This document shows positions 41,466 to 52,783 of a stretch of DNA of 64,000 nucleotides, in pieces (position 1 is the stretch's first letter; each line of letters opens with the position of its first letter). The stretch is from positions 124,001 through 188,000 of the forward strand of contig JAGTXX020000002.1 of NCBI GenBank assembly GCA_019044685.2, given 5' to 3'. The translations under genes and the position numbers were made by a program. The notes under the pieces are model-generated. The model was not told the origin of the DNA. It ran no database searches and was given only the letters and a program-made list of their open reading frames with translations. This DNA is from Nannochloris sp. 'desiccata' (taxonomy: Eukaryota > Chlorophyta > Trebouxiophyceae > Chlorellales > Chlorellaceae).

Positions 41466-42442
41466 ATTCTAATTGGTTCCTAACAGAGCACAATCAGCAT
41501 ACAATGGTTTGAAAGGAGGCATTTTTATTCTTTATTCTTATTTAGTTTTTGGTGTGGTGGTATTGTTTTTTGGGGTTTGTTTCTCTTTATTTTTTTGCAG
41601 GGGGTTTTTTTATTCAGCGAGCAAGATGAGGTATATGAAATATGTATATCTTGTATAGATTAGAATAGCCAGCTTGATAGACAAGGGTTGGTGGATTGAT
41701 GAATAGGTATTTGATAGTAGTTCTTGAAACAGCTGATGACTCTCTGTTGTGTAAAACACTGTTGACAAATTTTATTATTCACGGGAGCGGTGTTCAGTAA
41801 AGTTCTTCGGTGAGTCTTTCTTTTCAAGCCAGAATAAAGCTCTTCTTGTCAAGCACGGAATTCAATTATTAGATTCACAACTCTAACTTCCAAGTCAAAT
41901 AAATAATCGTACTGATTACTCATCAGCTATTATCTAAGGGCTAAAGAAAGTGTGTGGTCTTTGATCGCCACCAGGACCGTCACCGCTTGGGGCTCCAAGA
42001 ATGAGCCTTTACCTCTGCATTCTTTGATCAGCGCACGCATGCTGGCAATCACATCGTGACATTATACTGCCTACTGCGAAGAACGCGATGCCTAGATACG
42101 TATAGAGCTCTCGCAAAAAAAGCTTCAGTTTTGGGCTTGATTTAATATTTGAAAGCGCCCAAAATGCAGCGAAACAGCGTCTTTACATCGATTGCGAGCA
42201 TTTCGGCGTTAGAAAAAATACACTTATACTTCAAACAGTTCAAGGATCTAGTACAGAAGCCGGCTGACAGTAGCACTGGAACCCTAAAGCTTAATCTTGG
42301 TCCGTCATAGAACTTCAATTTCAATTCCTTTGCGCAGTACCTCACCTGTTCACAGTCAGAGTACCCGTTCCGTAGATATCACCACCTTTTAATAAAGTAT
42401 GACCCCTTTTTAAAATCAGCCTGTATTGGGTATCCAGTCACA
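41466..42442. other. intergenic region with repeat copy B
   Basis: Between the rhodanese gene and the E2 gene, both on the plus strand. T- and G-rich 3' flank at first. The 25-base repeat copy B lies at 41987-42011. No gene is seen. Confidence 0.5.
41987..42011. repeat. 25-base dispersed repeat, copy B
   Basis: Sequence beginning TTGGGGCTCCAAGAATGAGC, differing from copy A at two positions. Copies A and B flank the rhodanese gene. Confidence 0.6.
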
Positions 42443-45400
42443 ATGAGTGAGAACATCATGATCATTTCTGACGAGGAGGATGAATTTCTCCAACAAGACC
42501 CTCTTACTGCCTGGACCTGCCCTCACTGCACGGTAGAGAATCAAGCTACATACCTCGCATGTGACTGTTGTGGCCAAGAACGTCTTTCTGATCAAATAGC
42601 AACCATTGGTGTGAATAATACGTATCACCCTCCACCACAACGTGGTGGTGCAACACCACCGCTCTTTCTCCTTGATTCTCAACCAACCCAACAGATCGCT
42701 GCTCCTATCATTAAAAACGGCAGTGAAACCTGGACCTGCAGTGCATGCACATTTATAAACTCGAGTTTATCTCTAGATTGCGACGTTTGTGGAACTCCAG
42801 GTATTGCTGTTGAACCTGATGGCTCCCGCTCCTACCGCCAACAGCAACAAGAGGAAGATTTTTCTAATTTCCCCGCCCCTCCAGCACTCAATATTCCTAT
42901 GAATTACGATTTCAACCACAGGAATAATAACGAAGACTCTTCTCAAAAGGTATACGATCTAGATTGTGGCTGCTGTGGTCCTTTTAAGGAAATAAAAGAA
43001 GCTGTCCGAGTGGCAGTTGTGACGCTGCCGTCAGCACCTTCCCTGCTATGCCTGCTGCGCCATTTCTCCTGCCCTGCCAACGTGACTAGCAGTAATATTG
43101 TAATAACAGCAGCAGCAGCAGTAGCCAAAGTTCAAGGTATCTCATCTCGTTGTAATGATTATAAATCGAACACGAATGGTACATCATGTACTCGGCAGCT
43201 GTCTGGGCGAGATTTAAAAGCGCTCTTGGGAGCCAAAACTGCTGCTGCGATCGACAGAGGGTTCTACTCCGCTGCTGTTGCTGCTGTCTCTACAACTGGT
43301 GCTCGTGGTGCTAATGCACTACGTATCGATGACGGTAGCGGTGCTTCTTCCTCTCGACCTAGCCCTTGTGCTCAATTAACTCAACACTGTATGCATCTAG
43401 CCGCCTCGTTATCCCAACTTTACTCCGCCATGACCACCACTGATACTGATACTGCTTCTAAAAGTAGGGGAACGAGTCGATTTTCTAAAACTGTGATGAA
43501 TAGCCCTGATAATGGATCTAATAGGAATAGTCAGCACCAACAAACTAGAAGAACAGCACCAGCAGTTGTGGCGGGAGTTGGGTACGGCGGTGGCCAAGGT
43601 GAGGACACCCACCATCACCGTCAGTTAAAAGAACAAGCTGCAGCTCGGCAACGTACTACAGATGCAGAAATTGCTCTTACGCTTCGCAACATCCGAGAAA
43701 TAGTACACCACCTACTACGAGCGGAAGAAAATTTTGTTTTTAAAGAAATATCGCCGCTGGGTTGGCTCCCGCTTGGGGCAGTCGGAATTTTGAATGGCAG
43801 CCCGTTAGCAGCGTGTCTTCGTTTGCTGCTGTGTAATGATTCGCTCATGGACGTTACAGAACGGAGAGAAGTCTATTCTGAAGCGTTACAGTTGGTGAGC
43901 ATGCTTGCATCGAAGGAGGAATTGATTCCCATGTTGCTAGTACCTGCCGACGGTGATATTCTTGCCGAGTTTTGTAGAAGTTCTCCTGCTGGATTCCCCT
44001 CGAGTTTAGAAGGGAATACCAGGGACAATCATCAGCGTCAACAGAATAAGCATCAGTTGGCTGGAAATAGAGAAGAAAAAGTAGAAAAGGATGGGCAAAG
44101 GTCTTCTAAACGAGCAAAGACGGGAGCAGGTGCATCACTGGCGAGTACAGAAAAGAAAGAAGAGGAAGACGAAGTTGAACTCTCTTTTGAAGCTGGGTTA
44201 GAGCGTAGTTGTTGGAAGGCATTGCAAGCCTTCACACTTCAATGCAAATTATTCATGCGGTCTGCTGAACAACTCGCTGGTGATGGATCGGAAGACGATG
44301 TTAGTACAGTTGGTACTGTACTGCTAGTACAGGAAACTTGTACAGCAGTGGATGAGGCAGTGAGTGCATGGAAACTAACACATACAAGAGAACACAACAA
44401 CGAAACTATAGATGCATTAGGTGGTGCAGCAGATTGTGCTGGTCCTTCAGGTTCGGCAAGACAGAATAAAAAAAAAACTGCCGCCGCTGCAGCTACAATC
44501 CTACAACAAGAACATCAAGATACTAATTTGAAGCAGCACTATATCAAATCTATGAAAGGTATAGCATTCAGAAGTATCAATCTGGTTGAAGGAGGGGACT
44601 ATTACTTCCGCAACCAGCTGAATACTCCAGATGGACAGATCCAAGGTGATCGTAATGCCCGACTCCGACGGGTGATGAGAGACATTGCCAGCTTATCTAC
44701 TGACCTCCCTATAGACTGGAACTCTTCCATCTTAGTAGTCAATGATGAAACGCGTATGGATGCGTTTCGAGCTGTCATTTTTCCACCGGAAGAAAGCCCG
44801 TATGCAAACGGAGCTTTCTTTTTCGATATTTTATTACCTCCCGAATACCCTTCTTCTCCACCAAAAGTGCAATTTTTAACCACTGGTGGGGGTCGAGTTC
44901 GCTTTAATCCTAATTTATATGATAGTGGAAAAGTGTGTTTATCGCTATTAGGTACCTGGTCGGGTCCCTCATGGGATCCGAAGGAATCTTCCTTACTTCA
45001 AGTGGTGGTATCCATTCAAGCAATGATCCTAGGGGAGTCTAATCCGTATGGAAATGAACCTGGTTTTGCCTGCCAATTAAACACTGCTGCAGGCAAATTG
45101 GCAAGTGATGCGTACAATAGAAGTCAAAGATATAATACGATTAAATATTCCATGTTGCCGGCAGTGCAAGCGGTGATGGCGCTGCAGCCAAAGTCGTCTT
45201 CCGGGGCAGCAGGGGCAGCGCGAGGGACGATAGGTGCGGGGGCCTTGGGAGCGCCAAAAGGGTTTGATGAAGCATTGAAATGGCATTTTAAATTAAAATC
45301 TAGTGAAATTCAAAGACAACTACATCAATGGAAGCAGGAAAATGCGTCATTTAATGCGCCTGTTGCTACCACACAAAGGGGTGGTGGTCGAAATAAAAAT

Positions 45401-45520
45401 AATAATGATAATGCTAGTATAGAATTGCTGAGAGCGCAAGGTGGGGGTGCTATCCCAGAGAATACAATGGAAGATGCTGTGAACTCTGTTGTAGCTTTAA
45501 TTGATCAGATAGTGATTTAA
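42443..45520 (+). CDS. ubiquitin-conjugating enzyme with two RanBP2/NZF fingers and BIRC6-type UBC domain
   Basis: Single exon of 1025 aa. Two RanBP2/NZF zinc fingers of form WxCxxC(x10)CxxC lie at residues 24-43 and about 95-115; such fingers often bind ubiquitin. A low-complexity middle follows, with a helical segment (about 415-500) and charged stretches. The UBC domain runs from about 730 to 890: an RLRRVMRDIASLSTDLPID helix, PYANGAFFFDILLPPEYPSSPP, RFNPNLYDSGKVCLSLLGTW with the catalytic Cys near 832, and a LLQVVVSIQAMI helix. This version, with NPNLY and the extended C-terminus (EALKWHFKLKSSEIQRQLHQW), is the BIRC6/UBE2O type. It is predicted to act as a combined E2/E3. No BIR domain is visible. 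Confidence 0.93.
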   Translation: MSENIMIISDEEDEFLQQDPLTAWTCPHCTVENQATYLACDCCGQERLSDQIATIGVNNTYHPPPQRGGATPPLFLLDSQPTQQIAAPIIKNGSETWTCSACTFINSSLSLDCDVCGTPGIAVEPDGSRSYRQQQQEEDFSNFPAPPALNIPMNYDFNHRNNNEDSSQKVYDLDCGCCGPFKEIKEAVRVAVVTLPSAPSLLCLLRHFSCPANVTSSNIVITAAAAVAKVQGISSRCNDYKSNTNGTSCTRQLSGRDLKALLGAKTAAAIDRGFYSAAVAAVSTTGARGANALRIDDGSGASSSRPSPCAQLTQHCMHLAASLSQLYSAMTTTDTDTASKSRGTSRFSKTVMNSPDNGSNRNSQHQQTRRTAPAVVAGVGYGGGQGEDTHHHRQLKEQAAARQRTTDAEIALTLRNIREIVHHLLRAEENFVFKEISPLGWLPLGAVGILNGSPLAACLRLLLCNDSLMDVTERREVYSEALQLVSMLASKEELIPMLLVPADGDILAEFCRSSPAGFPSSLEGNTRDNHQRQQNKHQLAGNREEKVEKDGQRSSKRAKTGAGASLASTEKKEEEDEVELSFEAGLERSCWKALQAFTLQCKLFMRSAEQLAGDGSEDDVSTVGTVLLVQETCTAVDEAVSAWKLTHTREHNNETIDALGGAADCAGPSGSARQNKKKTAAAAATILQQEHQDTNLKQHYIKSMKGIAFRSINLVEGGDYYFRNQLNTPDGQIQGDRNARLRRVMRDIASLSTDLPIDWNSSILVVNDETRMDAFRAVIFPPEESPYANGAFFFDILLPPEYPSSPPKVQFLTTGGGRVRFNPNLYDSGKVCLSLLGTWSGPSWDPKESSLLQVVVSIQAMILGESNPYGNEPGFACQLNTAAGKLASDAYNRSQRYNTIKYSMLPAVQAVMALQPKSSSGAAGAARGTIGAGALGAPKGFDEALKWHFKLKSSEIQRQLHQWKQENASFNAPVATTQRGGGRNKNNNDNASIELLRAQGGGAIPENTMEDAVNSVVALIDQIVI

Positions 45521-45858
45521 TTTAGATGTAAACATGTTCGTAGTTACAAAAATAGGTTTTTCAAATGGGAGAAGGACAGAGAGAAAAGTTGAGTAAAGCT
45601 GCATCGAAGGAGCTGTCCTTCAAAGTTTCTTGTTCTTCTTCTATTTTAGTGAGAATATAAATGGAGATGCGGTAGATGGATGGATCAAAAACATAAAAGA
45701 CAATGCATAGCTTTTTAAATTGATCATAGGTAGATAGATGGGTAAATGGAGCTCCTCGAGGGGAGGACGGCGGAAGAATACTTTTTATAATTGCTTGTTC
45801 AATTAATAAAAAATTCACACTTTTTATTGAATGAGACCTTTACTGAAGTTTGATCAGT
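45521..45858. other. convergent intergenic region
   Basis: 3' flanks of the E2 gene (+) and desiccation gene A (-). No gene is seen. Confidence 0.5.
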
Positions 45859-47033
45859 TTACTTGACGTTTCCGTTCAAACCATCGGGGAAGAACAATCC
45901 TTGATTGCCCTCACCTCCGTACACAACATTCAAAACCTCACGAGCGGTACGAGCTTTAGTAATGCCATCTTCACCTACGGGAGCAAGGATAGTACGTCCA
46001 TCTGAGAAGAGGATACCGTAATCAGTATCGTCAGAGCCGTCTAAATTGTCACGTAAAGTGGATATGGCTTCCACGATTTGATTGACCTGGACGTTGTAAG
46101 GGGTGTCGACAAAACTGTTTTGAATGAGAAGGGTACGAATAGCACCGGCGTGGTAGGCCTCAACACCAAGGATACCTAGGAAAAACGAAATATCAAAACT
46201 CTCAGTTAGTTTGCCTGGTAATTAATGAGATAAAGGAAAAAAGGCAGTTTATAAGCAGAGAATTATTATTCTATATCGTACCCGCAGCAGCGGTGAGGAG
46301 ATCACCCTCCAAAGAGGTAGCAGCGCCCTGGTAGGCAGACACACCGACATCCTCAAATATGAAGGCGCCATGAATGAAGAACAAGGGATTGGCGTAGGGA
46401 TCAAAAGCAGGGTCTAAAGTGGTGTTGAAGGCAGCGTTGGCTGCAACAGCAAAGGCAGGGCCGATGTCGACCAAAGGGCACATGACAGCTCCATCCTGCA
46501 GCACTTCGCGGAGAGTTCTAACGTGGGCAATCTCATCATCAGCAATAGATCTGGCGATGCCGTAGTAATCACCAAGGTCGGCTTGCCTGCAACCGATGGG
46601 CTCGGGGCCGTTCCCGGTGAGTTCAGAAGAGAGGGGTTCGCCTGCAAAAGTTTATTTGAAGGGGAAAAAGGATGGAAGAAGACACACAATGGTTAGTAAC
46701 GTGTGAAGATATGGAGTAATATAGATGAAAGTAGCTTATATGTCAGAAATGAGTGATAACGCGCAGTCTGGTAAGGCCACAGTAGCCACAAGATTAGCAA
46801 ACAGCCTCTGCTGCCTGAAGACCGCAACTTGCTATAGAATCAAGTGAAGGCATGCGTTTACACAGTAGCTTACCGTATACAGCACAACTGTAGAACTGAG
46901 CTTCAAGGCATTCAAGGTTTAAAGCAAAGTTCAAGGTGTCTGCAACACCTTGGGGCAAATGGGCGGCGGTAGAGGGAGACGCCAATAGCAGAGCCTGCAA
47001 CAGCAGGGCAGCGGAGATCATAGGGAAACCCAT
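45859..47033 (-). CDS. ferritin-like desiccation-related protein (PCC13-62 family), copy A
   Basis: Exons 47033-46874, 46641-46282 and 46175-45859 give 278 aa. A signal peptide (MISAALLLQALLLASPSTAA) is followed by the ferritin-like four-helix domain: DTLNFALNLECLEAQFYSC with the first Glu ligands, IADDEIAHVRTLREVL with E and H, a FEDVGVSAYQGAA helix, and GVEAYHAGAIRTLLI. This order matches plant desiccation-related PCC13-62. The protein should be secreted or enter the endomembrane system. Its biochemical function is not established; the family is induced by drying. All three exons are in phase. It is a tandem copy of the gene at 47585-48770. Confidence 0.95.
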
Positions 47034-47584
47034 GGTAACTTTTAAACTATTTTTTTATATTTAATAGAATAAGTATGAGGTCTTGATGCTTGATTTATAA
47101 ACCGTGTTGAAACTCAAAGCGTGTTTAGAACGCGTTTGTGAGATGCGGAAATGAGTGGAGGCGAAGGGATGGTCCTGCTTTTCCTGTCCAGTATTCTCAT
47201 TTGGTGCGCGCAGACCTTGTATCTTGAATCTAGCACAATAAAGGACGTGCAGCCCTTCCAGGCATTGGCAATAGAAGTATATTATTGCTACTGCTGCATT
47301 GAATATTTAAATTACGAGAAAAGCTTTCTCAGACGAGAGAAGACAAAAACGGAGAAAATTAACTGGGCAGCTGATTGACGACGCAGTTCTTAAAGGTGGC
47401 ACTCTCTATTTTGTTAATTAACGAACCAAAATGGTAGATCAACGTGAGCTAATACATAGTTCTATATTGATCAGAAGGAGATAGACAGAAGAGACGAGGT
47501 GGGCAGGAGAATATATAATTTTGCATAAGGAAAACGATCTCAAATGAAGTTTGAAACTTCTCAACACAGTTTTTAAGTATAGTT
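47034..47584. promoter_or_regulatory. promoter of desiccation gene A and 3' flank of gene B
   Basis: A minus-strand TATAAAT at 47099-47093 lies 60 bases before the ATG. Further upstream, short blocks (for example ACGCGTTTGTG and AAATGAGTGGAGG) are shared with the upstream region of gene B. Confidence 0.6.
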
Positions 47585-48770
47585 TTACTTGATGTTTCCG
47601 TTCAAGCCATTGGGGAAGAAAAGACCCTTGTTACCCTTGCCTCCGTACACAATGTTCAATACCTGGCGAGCAGTACGCGCCTTGGTAATACCATTCTGAG
47701 CTACAGGGGCAAGGATAGAACGAGCGTTTTTACCTTGCCCCAAGACAATACCACGGTCAGAAGGCGCACGTCCATCCAAATTGTCACGTAAAGTAGAGAT
47801 TGCTTCGACAATGTCGCGGACTTTGACGTTGTAAGGGGTGTTGACATTGCGGCTCTGGATAAGGAGGGTGCGGATGGCACCTGCATGGTAGGCCTCAACG
47901 CCAAGGATACCTAGAAAAACGAAATATCAAATCTCTCAGTTAGTTTGCCTGGTAATTAATAAGATCAAATAAGAAAAGGCAGTTTTGAAGCAGAGAATTA
48001 TTATTCTATATCGTACCGGCAGCGGCGGTGAGGAGATCTCCACTCAACGCAGTAGCAGCGCCCTGGTAGGCAGACACACCGACATCCTCAAATATGAAGG
48101 CTCCATGAATGAAGAACAAGGGATTGGCGTAGGGATCAAAAGCAGGGTCTAATGTGGTGTTGAAGGCAGCGTTGGCTGCAGCAGCAAAGGCAGGACCGAT
48201 GTCCACCCTGGGGCAGACAACAGCTCCAGCCTGCAGCACTTCACGGAGAGTTCTAACGTGGGCAATCTCATCATCAGCAATAGATCTGGCGAGGCCGTAG
48301 TAAGAACCGAGGTTGGCACGCTTGCAGCCAACAGGTGCAGGGCCGCCACCGGTGAGTACAGCAGCAAGGGGTTTGCCTGCAGGAAGAAACAATGAAATGT
48401 AATCATAGATAAAGGGAATTGGGGTAAGAGAAGAGAGATGATGGTCAATAACATGTGTGAAGATAATGAAACCGACTTAACGCAGGATAACTAAGAAATG
48501 AGGGATAACGCGGTGTCACGATAGCCACAAGATCAGGCAGTCACAAATCAATGTGATTGACGAGAAAAAAATTGCAAAAGCAAGTTGAATGAATCCATAC
48601 ACAATCTTACCAAAGACGGCACAGCTGTAGAACTGAGCTTCAAGGCACTCAAGGTTCAAGGCAAAGTTCAAGGTGTCTGCAACAGCACGAGGCAAGTGAT
48701 CGGCAGCGGCGGGGGACGCCAACAGCAGAGCCTGCAGCAAGAATGCTGCGCAAATGATGCGGAAAGCCAT
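47585..48770 (-). CDS. ferritin-like desiccation-related protein (PCC13-62 family), copy B
   Basis: Exons 48770-48611, 48376-48017 and 47910-47585 give 281 aa. Domain order and intron positions and phases are the same as in copy A. Exons 1 and 2 have the same lengths (160 and 360 nt); exon 3 is nine bases longer near QGKNARSILAP. The signal peptide is MAFRIICAAFLLQALLLASP. The ferritin-like Glu/His positions seen in copy A are kept, so metal binding is possible in both. Intron 2 is nearly as similar between copies as the exons. Confidence 0.95.
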
Positions 48771-49135
48771 ACTGATAATTTAAATATTAATTAATATAAT
48801 ATATCAACAGGTTCTGGGGGCTGATATCATATAAAGCGTGTTATGCAAATGAATAAACGCGTTTGTGGAAATGAGTGGAGGTCAGAAAACGGTCCTGTTT
48901 TTCTAGTCCTTATCGTGTGGCGCACCTTCTGAAGCTTCGGGTAGCTGCTGCAAACTGTGGCCAAAAATAGATTTTTTAAACGTTGACTGGATGTATTAAC
49001 AAGTAGAAGTTCTCTCTCTCTTTACTATATATATGAAATAATTTACCTTGGTTATAAGCCCAGTAGAAATGAATAATAAACACTTTTGGAAGTGGAAAAA
49101 TAAAATTACAAAAGACGCTGCCGCTGCCAAAACCA
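48771..49135. promoter_or_regulatory. promoter of desiccation gene B and 3' flank of the OSCA gene
   Basis: Carries the same short upstream blocks as gene A (AACGCGTTTGTG, AAATGAGTGGAGG) at about 48850-48885. A weak TATA-like TTTATATG lies on the minus strand near 48830. No other gene is seen. Confidence 0.5.
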
Positions 49136-52100
49136 TTAAAATACAAACTTGGGTAAACCATACTTTTCCCAGATCTTTCCTCCTTCAGGGAACCACCCAA
49201 CGGCGCCTCGTCTCAGCACAGGCGGCAAGTAACACTCCCTCGGCACAGAAGCAGTGGGAGACATTTCCGCGACTTGCATAGGCACCACTGCAGTGTAATG
49301 CAGCACATGATCATTGCAATACCTCCAAAAAACAATAATTATCGTAGTTGAAACAACAATTAATGAACCACCAATCCAAAACATGCCTTTAGTCATAATC
49401 ACAGCCGCAGCAAAGATATTTGCAATGATGAGCGTAATTAAAGTCAACATGTAGGATAATTCGAAAATCCGACCACCTCCATCGGTGCACGGTTCGTAAA
49501 AATGAATCGCAGAGTATCTCCAAGTGACAAACGCGGTGAAAAAGTAGAGAGCAGTGATTGGAAGAATCAATGGCGCCACTGCAGCATAGCATAAAGCCAT
49601 GATGTAGGTCGCCATAAATGCTCCATAATGTCGACCAGGACGGTAGGAAGGAGTGCTACGAATAACCCATTCGTCGCGTTCACACCCAGGGAGACACCAT
49701 CCAAAATATCTAAAGAAAACAAAGAGAACTGTCCCGTCGTGCGGCCAAATAAAGCGAAATAAATTTGTAAAGAGTGCATGGACTCCGATGTAATTAAGGA
49801 AAAAATTGGAAGCAGCCGGGAGAGCAGTGCCTACGAGGGTGAAGATATCACCATCAGCGAGGGCTGCACCGAGTTGTTGGAGGAAAGAACCGCCAAGGAC
49901 AGCTCCAATAAAGGTATTAAGAAAGGAGAAGGCTGCAGCAGGGAAAATTGAAAAAGGGAAAAGGAAGTGACAGCGGAGGAAGAAGAAAATTTGGTCAGAT
50001 AAGAATTAATTATTAATTATGCATTCAATACGAATGAAATTCAACTATAAATTATAAATATCTTATGATAATTCTATAGTATCCTCTTCTATAATAAAGG
50101 AATGGAAAACTAAATCCTTACCATAAAAGCCACTAATGACAGCTTTGTCTAAATTTGAAAACGATGCATGTGCTCTTTGCGCCTGGCATACAATGAACAA
50201 TACCATAGGCATTACCCACGTATCCCAAAACGTAGATATCGTAATAGGTAAAATCACAGTTATCAAAAATGATATGATTTCACCATCACAAAACCATGCC
50301 CAATCTTCTCGGACGCTTTCCTTGGTCCCGCTGCCGCAGACCGCCACATTCAAGTTGGTCAAGGCACCAGTCAACGCCCCAATAGGGAACAAAATGATAA
50401 CAATCATAGGAATCGTACAGTAGAAAGCTGTACGAAATGTACGTTCCTTCCATCCTGCCCATAATCCTTGCCAATTCACGTCATCTGGTCCCGGAGCCAT
50501 TTCACTCGTCATATTCATCACGGGAGTGGCTCCAATATGACCAGCAGCTGCTGCTCTGGCGTCACGCTGGTCGGTGAAGAGAGCGAAATACGCAGTGCCA
50601 AGTGGGGAGGCGAGACAGGTGGCGCGTGCTGCGGCTAGGTCAGATTCATTCATGGCAAGCTCGGCGGTGAGTTCTTTTTGTAGTTTTAAGAGACTGTTCA
50701 ACTTTTCTGCTGCATTCTCTCCTTTTTTGACAGCTTTTTTAGTAGATTTACTATCAATCGAAGATCTACTATCAATCATGGTAGTGGAACTAAGAGTACC
50801 AAGCTCTACATCACCACCAGCTCCCTTGTCAACTTCACTTTTCATAAGATTTCCTCTACCATTACCACACTTTGAATTGATTTTTTCTTTCGTCAATACA
50901 TCTATTTGTCTCTCGACTCTACCCAAAGCACCAGCTGTATGATCCCACTTTTGCATCGCTTTATCAGCAGGAATGTGATTGTACACGGGCACCAACTCTT
51001 GAAACGTATGAGGATACAATTTTCTCAGCGTTTTTTCCAAAGCTTTTCCAGATGAAATTCTTTTTTCCCTCGACGTTGCCAATACTTTTGATTTGAGATG
51101 TGCTATTCCTTGAGAGTATTTTGTCCCACCTTTTCCTCCTCCGAGCGCCTCGCTACTACCACTACAACTTCTACTCCTCTCTTCACCACCGCCACGAAGA
51201 CCGTTCGTATTCAGCACCTCATTAGGATCATCACGACCACCACCACCACCCCTATAAACAGTATTACCAGCATTGCCTTCCTTCGTATCATTGCTAGCTG
51301 TAGAATCCGTCAGCACATCCATCGAAATCAGTTCTTCGCTATCCTCATCTAGAGTTTTTTCTGCTGCATGCAACCGATCATTCAAACTTAAGAATTTTCC
51401 CCAATGATCTGTTGGAGTAGGTCCCCCTGCTCGGTACAACACCACAAACGACGATGCAGGGATCCATAAACGTATAGAATTACGCACTGCAGGCACTCGA
51501 GCTCGTAAATGAGGTGAAGTTTTGCCTAGAAGTACACCACCGCCGGTGAGGACCGGATTGACTGCTGCTGGCGTGTCTTCAATATTAAGCCACCAGGGAC
51601 AAACGATTTCAGGGACCTCAGCACTCACAGCAGGACCCCAATCTTGCCGTTGCAATTCAGACCATGGATCGGATGCTTCAACGATATCCTTCTTACTTTT
51701 CAGACTCTGTAAGCTCTTCAAAGTCGTGCTGCTAATACCACCACCGCCGCCGGCGCCACCATCATCACAGACGCTCCTCCTTCTCCTCAGATTCTTCTGC
51801 TCTTTTCCTTTCTTTTTAAGTTGATGTAACCGTTGATCCAACCGATCTACACACATTTCCACCAACTCTATATCTGCTTTCAGCATAGCTAAAGGATTTA
51901 TCGATTGCCATACTAACTTGCCAGCTGCTTTCCACCACCCCAAGGCGCCGGCGCCATATTTTTTTTCTCGAGCAATACGGGTGCCGACAAGCCTCATTAA
52001 TCCAGCTATAGCAATTAATTCTTCCACTTTTTCTTCATTTTCTATACCATTATTATCGCCATTCTTCCTAAGGGTTGTTTTTGTTGTTGCTGTTCTCATC

Positions 52101-52783
52101 GTCTTGTGATCTAACTCTTTGACGAGCACTGAAGCATGAGTATGCAACGCTTGCAGAGCAGCATAGCTACGACAATGAGCCCAAAGACACCATAAACACC
52201 ATACCGTTACAAACAGCATTATACACCAAGCTGCCCAAAGGCGATGAGAACCATAAGAAACATTGGATAGGGTATTCTTCATAAAATCTTCGGCATTGAC
52301 GGTCCCATTATTGGTTACATGATCTTCTAAAGCACCTCCGGTACGGTAAACTGGTATTAATACGGCACATCCTATAACAGCCAAGGGTAGGAACATTTGA
52401 ATACCCATTTGGATGAAACGAATGAGAATGAGGGTGTCTAAACCAGCAGTGGCGAGGAGCTCTGCATCTGAAAACGTAAGAGCGGGGGTAAGGTAGGACC
52501 ACAGTCGTTGGAGACCGCCACTGAGGGTGAGACGGAGAGGAGCAGGACGGCAGAGCAAGTCTGAGATTTGTGTTGCGCGTTTATGGTAAATTGGTCTCCA
52601 GGTTTTGTGGCCGCGTAGAAAGGCAAAGGCGATGAGGCAAAGAACCCCGCCGACGAGAGAAAACAATAGTGAGGTCACAAGTTGGCTAGATGGGATGATC
52701 TGGTAGCATAAACCGCCTTCAATACTGTCGTCAGTACAGTTGGCTGCTGATGTTGGTGCGGGTGGAGCTGTTGAGTTGTCCAT
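49136..52783 (-). CDS. OSCA/CSC1/TMEM63-family mechanosensitive channel
   Basis: Exons 52783-50122 and 49932-49136 give 1152 aa. Membrane segments lie near residues 33-55, 110-150 and 185-205. A cytosolic region of almost 580 residues then precedes the pore domain (FRTAFYCTIPMIVIILFPIG, ITVILPITISTFWDTWVMP). After the splice (GFYG to FSFLNTFIGAVLGG) come FLNYIGVHALFTNLFRFIWP and further segments to FWRYCNDHVLHY. The order fits OSCA/CSC1 channels, which conduct calcium and other cations on hyperosmotic or mechanical stimulus. The cytosolic loop is far longer than in plant OSCA proteins because of low-complexity G/S/K-rich inserts and two coiled-coil stretches (near RVERQIDVLTKEK and NSLLKLQKELTAEL). 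Confidence 0.92.
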
